10,675 nucleotides of DNA, taken from contig NZ_JBFXIO010000161.1 of the NCBI RefSeq assembly GCF_050175855.1, forward strand, positions 1 through 10,675, given 5' to 3'. This DNA comes from Piscinibacter sp050175855 (GTDB lineage: Bacteria > Pseudomonadota > Gammaproteobacteria > Burkholderiales > Burkholderiaceae_C). Both the position numbers and the translations under genes were made by a program. The notes beneath the pieces were generated by a model. That model ran no database searches. It saw only the letters and a program-made list of their open reading frames with translations, and was not told the DNA's origin. Shown one piece after another: positions 7,146 through 10,675 of this stretch; positions within the stretch are counted from its first letter, which is position 1, and every line of letters begins with the position of its first letter.

Positions 7146-9278
7146 ATGAACAAGCTGCTGACGCTCTCCACGCTCGCCCTGTCCCTGGCTGCCGCCTATC
7201 CTGCCTTCGCGCAGACGGCCGAACTCGACCCGGTGGTCGTGACCGCCGAACGCACCCGCCAGACCACCTTCGATGCAGCGGCGGCCATCACCGCGATCAC
7301 GCGCGAAGTGATCGACAGCGGCGGATTCCAGGTCAACCTGTCCGAGGCGCTGAACCGCGTGCCCGGCATCAGCGTGCTCAACCGGCAGAACTACGCACAG
7401 GACCTGCAGCTGTCGATCCGCGGCTTCGGTTCGCGCTCGACCTTCGGCATCCGCGGCGTGCGGCTGATCGTCGACGGCATCCCGGCCTCGATGCCCGACG
7501 GCCAGGGCCAGGCCTCGACCATCGCGCTCGGCTCGGCGCAGCGCATCGAGGTGCTGCGCGGCCCGCTGGCGCAGCTGTACGGCAACGCCGCCGGTGGCGT
7601 GGTGCAGGTGTTCAGCGGCACCGACGCCACCGTGCCGACCGCCGAGGTCATGCTGGCCGCCGGCCCCTGGGAGCAGAACAAGGTCGGACTGAAGTTCGGC
7701 CACAACGGCGAGCGTGACAGCGTCGTCGTCGATGCGATGCGCTACGCCACCAACGGCTGGCGCGACCACAGCCAGGCCGAGCGCACCCAGTTCAACGCGA
7801 AGTGGGAGCACGTGATCGACGCAGCCTCGACGATCAGCGTCGTGGCCAACTCCTTCGACCAGCCGCTGTCCAAGGACCCGGCCGGCCTCACGCGGGCGCA
7901 GTTCGAGGCCGATCCGCGCCAGGTGGCGGCGATCGTCAAGGCGCAGGACGCGAGCAAGGTCGTCAACCAGCAGCAGATTGGCAGCGTCTACGAGCGCCGG
8001 CTGACCGACGCGACCACGCTGACCTCGCGTGTCTACGTCGGCTACCGCAACCTCTACAACAAGCTGTCGGTGCCGCCCACCGCACCGCCGCAGACCTCGA
8101 TCACCGGCTCGGGCGGCACGATCGACTTCGCGCGCAGCTTCATGGGCCTGGGCGTGCAGCTGGCCCACCAGATCCGGCTGGATGGCGAACGCGTGGCGCG
8201 CTTGACCGGCGGCCTCGAGCACGACCGCAGCAAGGAAGACCGCCAGGGCTACATCAACGACGCCGGCGTGCAAGGGGCGCTCAAGCGCGACGAACTGAAC
8301 ACCGTGCGCAGCACCGACGTGTACGCTCAGGCCGCCTACGACCTGCTGCCCACGCTGACGGCCACGGCCGGCGTGCGTTCGAGCAAGGTGAAGTTCGCCA
8401 GCGACGACCGCTTCATCATTCCGGCCGTGCCGCCGTCGACAGCCGAGAACCCCGACGACAGCGGCGGCCAGGACTACAGCGCCACCAACCCGGTGCTCGG
8501 GCTGACCTTCCGCGCCAGCCCGTCGCTGCACCTGTACGGCAACGTCGGCCGCGGCTTCGAGACGCCGACCTTCACCGAGCTGTCCTACCGCCCCGGCGGA
8601 CTGACCGGATTGAACACCGACCTGAAGGCCTCGCGCAGCCGTCACGCCGAGGTCGGCGCGAAGTGGAAGATCGCCAGCGGCCACCGCCTCGACGTGGCGG
8701 TGTTCGACATCAGCACCCAGGACGAGATCGTCACCGACACCAACACCGGGGGGCGCAGCACCTTCAAGAACGCCGGCCGCACCAGCCGCCGCGGCGGCGA
8801 ACTGATGTACACCGGGCAGTTCGCCGAATCGCTTCGTGGCACGCTGAGCCTGACCGCGCTGCGCGCGCGCTTCGACGAATCCTTCGTCAGCGGCAGCGGC
8901 GCGACGGCCGTGACCATTCCGGCCGGCAACCGCCTGCCCGGCACGCCCGATCGCAGCGCCTTCGCCGAACTGGTGTGGGCACCGAAGGCGGCCTGGGGCG
9001 GCTTCAACGCCGCCGCCGAGGTGATCCACACGGGCAAGCTCTACGTCAACGACGCCAACACCGATGCGGCGCCGGCCGTCACGCTGCTCAACCTGCGCGC
9101 CGGCTTCTCGCAGAAGTTCGGTGCGTGGACGCTGAAGCAGCTGCTGCGCGTGGACAACGTGAACGACAAGATCTACGCCGGCTCGGTGATCGTCAACGAC
9201 GCCAACAGCCGCTTCTTCGAGCCGGCACTGCCGAGGAACTGGATGGTCGCCTTCACCGCGAAGCACGAATTCCGCTAA
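7146..9278 (+). CDS. pqqU: TonB-dependent outer-membrane receptor, PqqU/YncD-like (putative PQQ importer)
   Basis: A 710-residue TonB-dependent receptor of normal length. A signal peptide (1-22, ending PAFA before Q) is followed by the TonB-box-like segment DPVVVTAER (28-36), then a plug domain with NRQNYAQDLQLSIRGFGSRS, VDGIPASMPDGQGQ and VLRGPLAQLYGNAAGGVV, then a beta-barrel ending in R after FTAKHEF. From memory these plug strings are nearly identical to E. coli YncD (PqqU), the PQQ transporter. Barrel strings GRGFETPTFTELSYR, DEIVTDTNTGGRSTFKNAG and GSVIVNDANSRFFEP also follow YncD. The neighbours, a PQQ-type dehydrogenase and its cytochrome, fit PQQ uptake. A 133-bp structured gap separates it from the cytochrome, so it may be read from the sigma-54 promoter or from its own. 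Ligand specificity is inferred; receptor identity is near certain. Confidence 0.9.
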   Translation: MNKLLTLSTLALSLAAAYPAFAQTAELDPVVVTAERTRQTTFDAAAAITAITREVIDSGGFQVNLSEALNRVPGISVLNRQNYAQDLQLSIRGFGSRSTFGIRGVRLIVDGIPASMPDGQGQASTIALGSAQRIEVLRGPLAQLYGNAAGGVVQVFSGTDATVPTAEVMLAAGPWEQNKVGLKFGHNGERDSVVVDAMRYATNGWRDHSQAERTQFNAKWEHVIDAASTISVVANSFDQPLSKDPAGLTRAQFEADPRQVAAIVKAQDASKVVNQQQIGSVYERRLTDATTLTSRVYVGYRNLYNKLSVPPTAPPQTSITGSGGTIDFARSFMGLGVQLAHQIRLDGERVARLTGGLEHDRSKEDRQGYINDAGVQGALKRDELNTVRSTDVYAQAAYDLLPTLTATAGVRSSKVKFASDDRFIIPAVPPSTAENPDDSGGQDYSATNPVLGLTFRASPSLHLYGNVGRGFETPTFTELSYRPGGLTGLNTDLKASRSRHAEVGAKWKIASGHRLDVAVFDISTQDEIVTDTNTGGRSTFKNAGRTSRRGGELMYTGQFAESLRGTLSLTALRARFDESFVSGSGATAVTIPAGNRLPGTPDRSAFAELVWAPKAAWGGFNAAAEVIHTGKLYVNDANTDAAPAVTLLNLRAGFSQKFGAWTLKQLLRVDNVNDKIYAGSVIVNDANSRFFEPALPRNWMVAFTAKHEFR

Positions 9279-9287
9279 GGTGTCGTG

Positions 9288-9839
9288 ATGGGCACGACCA
9301 CGGGCACGAACCTGGAAACGATCACCCTCGGCGGCGGCTGCTTCTGGTGCGTCGAGGCGGTGTACGAGCGGGTGCGCGGGGTGGTCGACGTCGAATCGGG
9401 CTACAGCAACGGCCGCCTGGCGCGGCCGACCTACGAACAGGTCTGCACCGGCGACACCGGCTGCGTGGAGGTGGTGCGCGTGCGCTTCGACCCCGCGCAG
9501 ATCAGCCTGCGCGAGGTGCTGGAGATCTTCTTCGTCGTGCACGACCCGACCACGCTGAACCGGCAGGGCAACGACGTCGGCACGCAGTACCGCTCCGGCA
9601 TCTACTTCCACAGCCCCGAGCAGGAGCGGTCGGCCCGCGAGGTGGTGGCCGAGCTGAACGCTAAGCTCGGCGGCCGCGTGGTCACCGAGGTGGTGGCCGA
9701 GCGCGACTACTCGCGCGCCGAGGACTACCACCAGCACTACTTCGCCAACCACCCGGGGCAGGGCTACTGCGCCTTCGTCGTGGCGCCCAAGGTGGAGAAG
9801 TTCCGCAAGACCTTCGCCGATCGGGTGCGCGCGGCCTGA
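9288..9839 (+). CDS. msrA: Peptide-methionine (S)-S-oxide reductase MsrA
   Basis: A 183-residue cytosolic MsrA, which reduces methionine-S-sulfoxide in proteins with thioredoxin as reductant. It has GGGCFWCVEA with catalytic C18, Y49 in PTYEQVC, E61, then GNDVGTQYRS with D96 and Y101. Spacings between these residues match the E. coli enzyme (C51, Y82, E94, D129, Y134). C161 in HPGQGYC is the likely resolving cysteine, and C21 in GCFWC is a second candidate. One oddity is C59 in TGDTGCVEVV, where most relatives have His (TGHAE or TGHVE). ATG 9288 is preferred to GTG 9285 because AAGGTG, overlapping the receptor stop, lies 5 nt before it. The gene follows the receptor by 9 bp and is probably co-transcribed, so repair of oxidised methionine may be co-expressed with the PQQ system. 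Confidence 0.95.
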   Translation: MGTTTGTNLETITLGGGCFWCVEAVYERVRGVVDVESGYSNGRLARPTYEQVCTGDTGCVEVVRVRFDPAQISLREVLEIFFVVHDPTTLNRQGNDVGTQYRSGIYFHSPEQERSAREVVAELNAKLGGRVVTEVVAERDYSRAEDYHQHYFANHPGQGYCAFVVAPKVEKFRKTFADRVRAA

Positions 9840-9853
9840 AGGCGCTGCGCCGG

Positions 9854-9859
9854 TAGACT
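9854..9859 (+). promoter_or_regulatory. Candidate -10 element for a leaderless transcript
   Basis: TAGACT lies 7 nt before the GTG start at 9867, so transcription would begin at or next to the start codon, and no Shine-Dalgarno sequence is present. TAGANT just before the start codon is a common layout in GC-rich betaproteobacteria. No convincing -35 hexamer is seen about 17 bp upstream, so this is tentative. Confidence 0.3.
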
Positions 9860-9866
9860 GCGGGCC

Positions 9867-10271
9867 GTGCCCGTCCTGTCCCACTCCACCCGGCTTGTCG
9901 CGCTGCCGCTGCTGGCCGCCGCGCTGCTGATGCTGCAGGCCCTCGGCCTGTGGCACCGCGCGGTGCATGGGTCTGCCCATGGCCCTGCCGCACGAGTCGT
10001 GGCCGACCACGCGCACGCCGAAGACGGGCATCGCGGGCACCTCGGGCACGGACACGATGCCCATGAGGATCACGCCTTCGCCGGACACGACGAAGGCGAC
10101 CCGCAATGCCGGCTGTACGACCAGCTGGCCCACGCCGACATCGCCTTCGGTGCGACCGCGGCCCCGGCCAGCCTCTGCGTGGCCGCGGGGCCCGACGCCG
10201 ACCTGCCCTCGGGCCGGCTGGCGCCGCAGGCGGCTGGTTTCCTCGCGCGCGGTCCGCCCCGGGCGGCCTGA
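9867..10271 (+). CDS. Small His-rich exported protein upstream of a ZnuD-like receptor
   Basis: A 134-residue protein starting at GTG. It has an N-terminal hydrophobic segment (about 10-28, LVALPLLAAALLMLQALGL) that serves as a signal peptide or anchor. A histidine-rich stretch follows, with 12 His between residues 30 and 74 (for example GHRGHLGHGHDAHEDHAF). After it come one cysteine in DPQCRLYDQLAHAD and the C-terminal string FLARGPPRA. Short proteins of this plan (DUF2946-like in general pattern) often lie just upstream of metal-related TonB receptors in betaproteobacteria. The His cluster suggests Zn2+, Cu2+ or Ni2+ binding in the periplasm. It is followed after 94 bp by a ZnuD-like receptor. 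I do not recognise a proven function. Its reality as a gene rests on the signal segment, composition and placement. Confidence 0.7.
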   Translation: MPVLSHSTRLVALPLLAAALLMLQALGLWHRAVHGSAHGPAARVVADHAHAEDGHRGHLGHGHDAHEDHAFAGHDEGDPQCRLYDQLAHADIAFGATAAPASLCVAAGPDADLPSGRLAPQAAGFLARGPPRAA

Positions 10272-10365
10272 AGTCCCTCGATTCCGAGCTGCGCCGACGG
10301 CCACGAGCCGCCGGAGCCCGGTGCATTCGTGCGCCGCCCGACTTCTTCGCGATGGAAATCCACTC

Positions 10366-10675
10366 ATGTCTTCCCCTACGACTCCGCTGCGGCGGACGGC
10401 CGTTGCCCTGGCCGTGGCCGCCTTCGCGCTCGCCGCACAGGCGCAAAGCGGCACCACGCTCGATCCGGTGGTCGTCACCGGCAACCCGCTGCGATCCAGC
10501 GAGCTGGCCACGCCGGTGTCCACGCTGGCCGGCGATGGCCTGGTGCTGCGCCGCGCTTCTTCGCTGGCCGAGACCATTGCCGACCAGCCCGGCATGGCGG
10601 CCACCTGGTTCGGCCCCAACGCCAACCGGCCGGTGATCCGCGGCCTGGACGGCGACCGCGTGCGCATGCTGGCCA
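10366..10675 (+). CDS. TonB-dependent receptor, ZnuD-like (3' end outside window)
   Basis: The first 103 codons of a TonB-dependent receptor that runs off the right edge. The start is ATG 10366, followed by a signal peptide (about 1-25, AVALAVAAFALAAQA before QSG) and the TonB-box-like TLDPVVVTGNPL. The beginning of the plug reads SSLAETIADQPGMAATWFGP and RPVIRGLDGDRVRML. The PVIRGLDGDRVR string is typical of the ZnuD-like group of metal (zinc, sometimes haem) receptors, distinct from the PqqU-like receptor upstream. The upstream His-rich small protein agrees with metal uptake. The ribosome binding site is weak (GGAAAT about 8-10 nt before the ATG). No Zur-type palindrome was recognised in the 94 bp before it. 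Specificity is tentative because most of the protein is missing. Confidence 0.85.
   Translation, partial: MSSPTTPLRRTAVALAVAAFALAAQAQSGTTLDPVVVTGNPLRSSELATPVSTLAGDGLVLRRASSLAETIADQPGMAATWFGPNANRPVIRGLDGDRVRMLA

Noticed and set aside
6966..10667. A 1233-codon open frame on the minus strand across the receptor, msrA and the His-rich protein gene
   Set aside because: It lies opposite recognised genes, has a low-complexity Val/Gly/Ala/Arg/His composition and no recognisable domain. Such antisense frames are expected in very GC-rich DNA.
1..10675. Insertion sequences, tRNA or rRNA genes, CRISPR arrays or attachment sites
   Set aside because: I looked for transposase motifs, terminal repeats, tRNA-like cloverleafs and regularly spaced repeats and found none.

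Overview
The window looks like a chromosomal segment of a very GC-rich betaproteobacterium, probably of the Burkholderiales (Rubrivivax/Leptothrix/Methylibium type). This rests on base composition, gene families and codon use, not on a marker gene. I see no insertion sequence, tRNA, rRNA, CRISPR array or clear sign of recent transfer. Coding density is high, and every intergenic gap is under 300 bases.

Layout. (1) Positions 1-3170, plus strand: the 3' part of a large AsmA/DUF748 envelope protein that enters from the left edge. (2) Positions 3178-5115, minus strand, convergent with it: a sigma-54-dependent activator of the AcoR type (GAF, AAA+ with GAFTGA, Fis-type helix-turn-helix). (3) Positions 5116-5399: a 284-bp divergent control region. 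It holds a near-consensus -24/-12 sigma-54 promoter (5319-5334), a 23-bp palindrome about 118 bp upstream of the predicted transcript start, and a CRP-like palindrome near the regulator gene. (4) Positions 5400-9278, plus strand: an exported PQQ-type glucose/sorbosone dehydrogenase, a small monohaem cytochrome c overlapping it by 4 bp, and, after a hairpin-rich 133-bp gap, a TonB-dependent receptor that closely resembles E. coli YncD/PqqU, the PQQ importer. (5) msrA, 9 bp after the receptor. (6) A short His-rich exported protein and the start of a ZnuD-like TonB receptor, probably a separate metal-uptake unit that runs off the right edge.

The most interesting unit is 3178-9278. I read it as a self-contained cassette for scavenging and using PQQ. 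The PqqU-like receptor would bring PQQ across the outer membrane, the periplasmic dehydrogenase would use it to oxidise a sugar, aldehyde or alcohol, and the cytochrome c would take the electrons to the respiratory chain. All of this appears to be switched by the divergent enhancer-binding protein through sigma-54. The protein families and DNA motifs are visible in the sequence. The substrate, the inducer and the claim that this receptor carries PQQ are inference.
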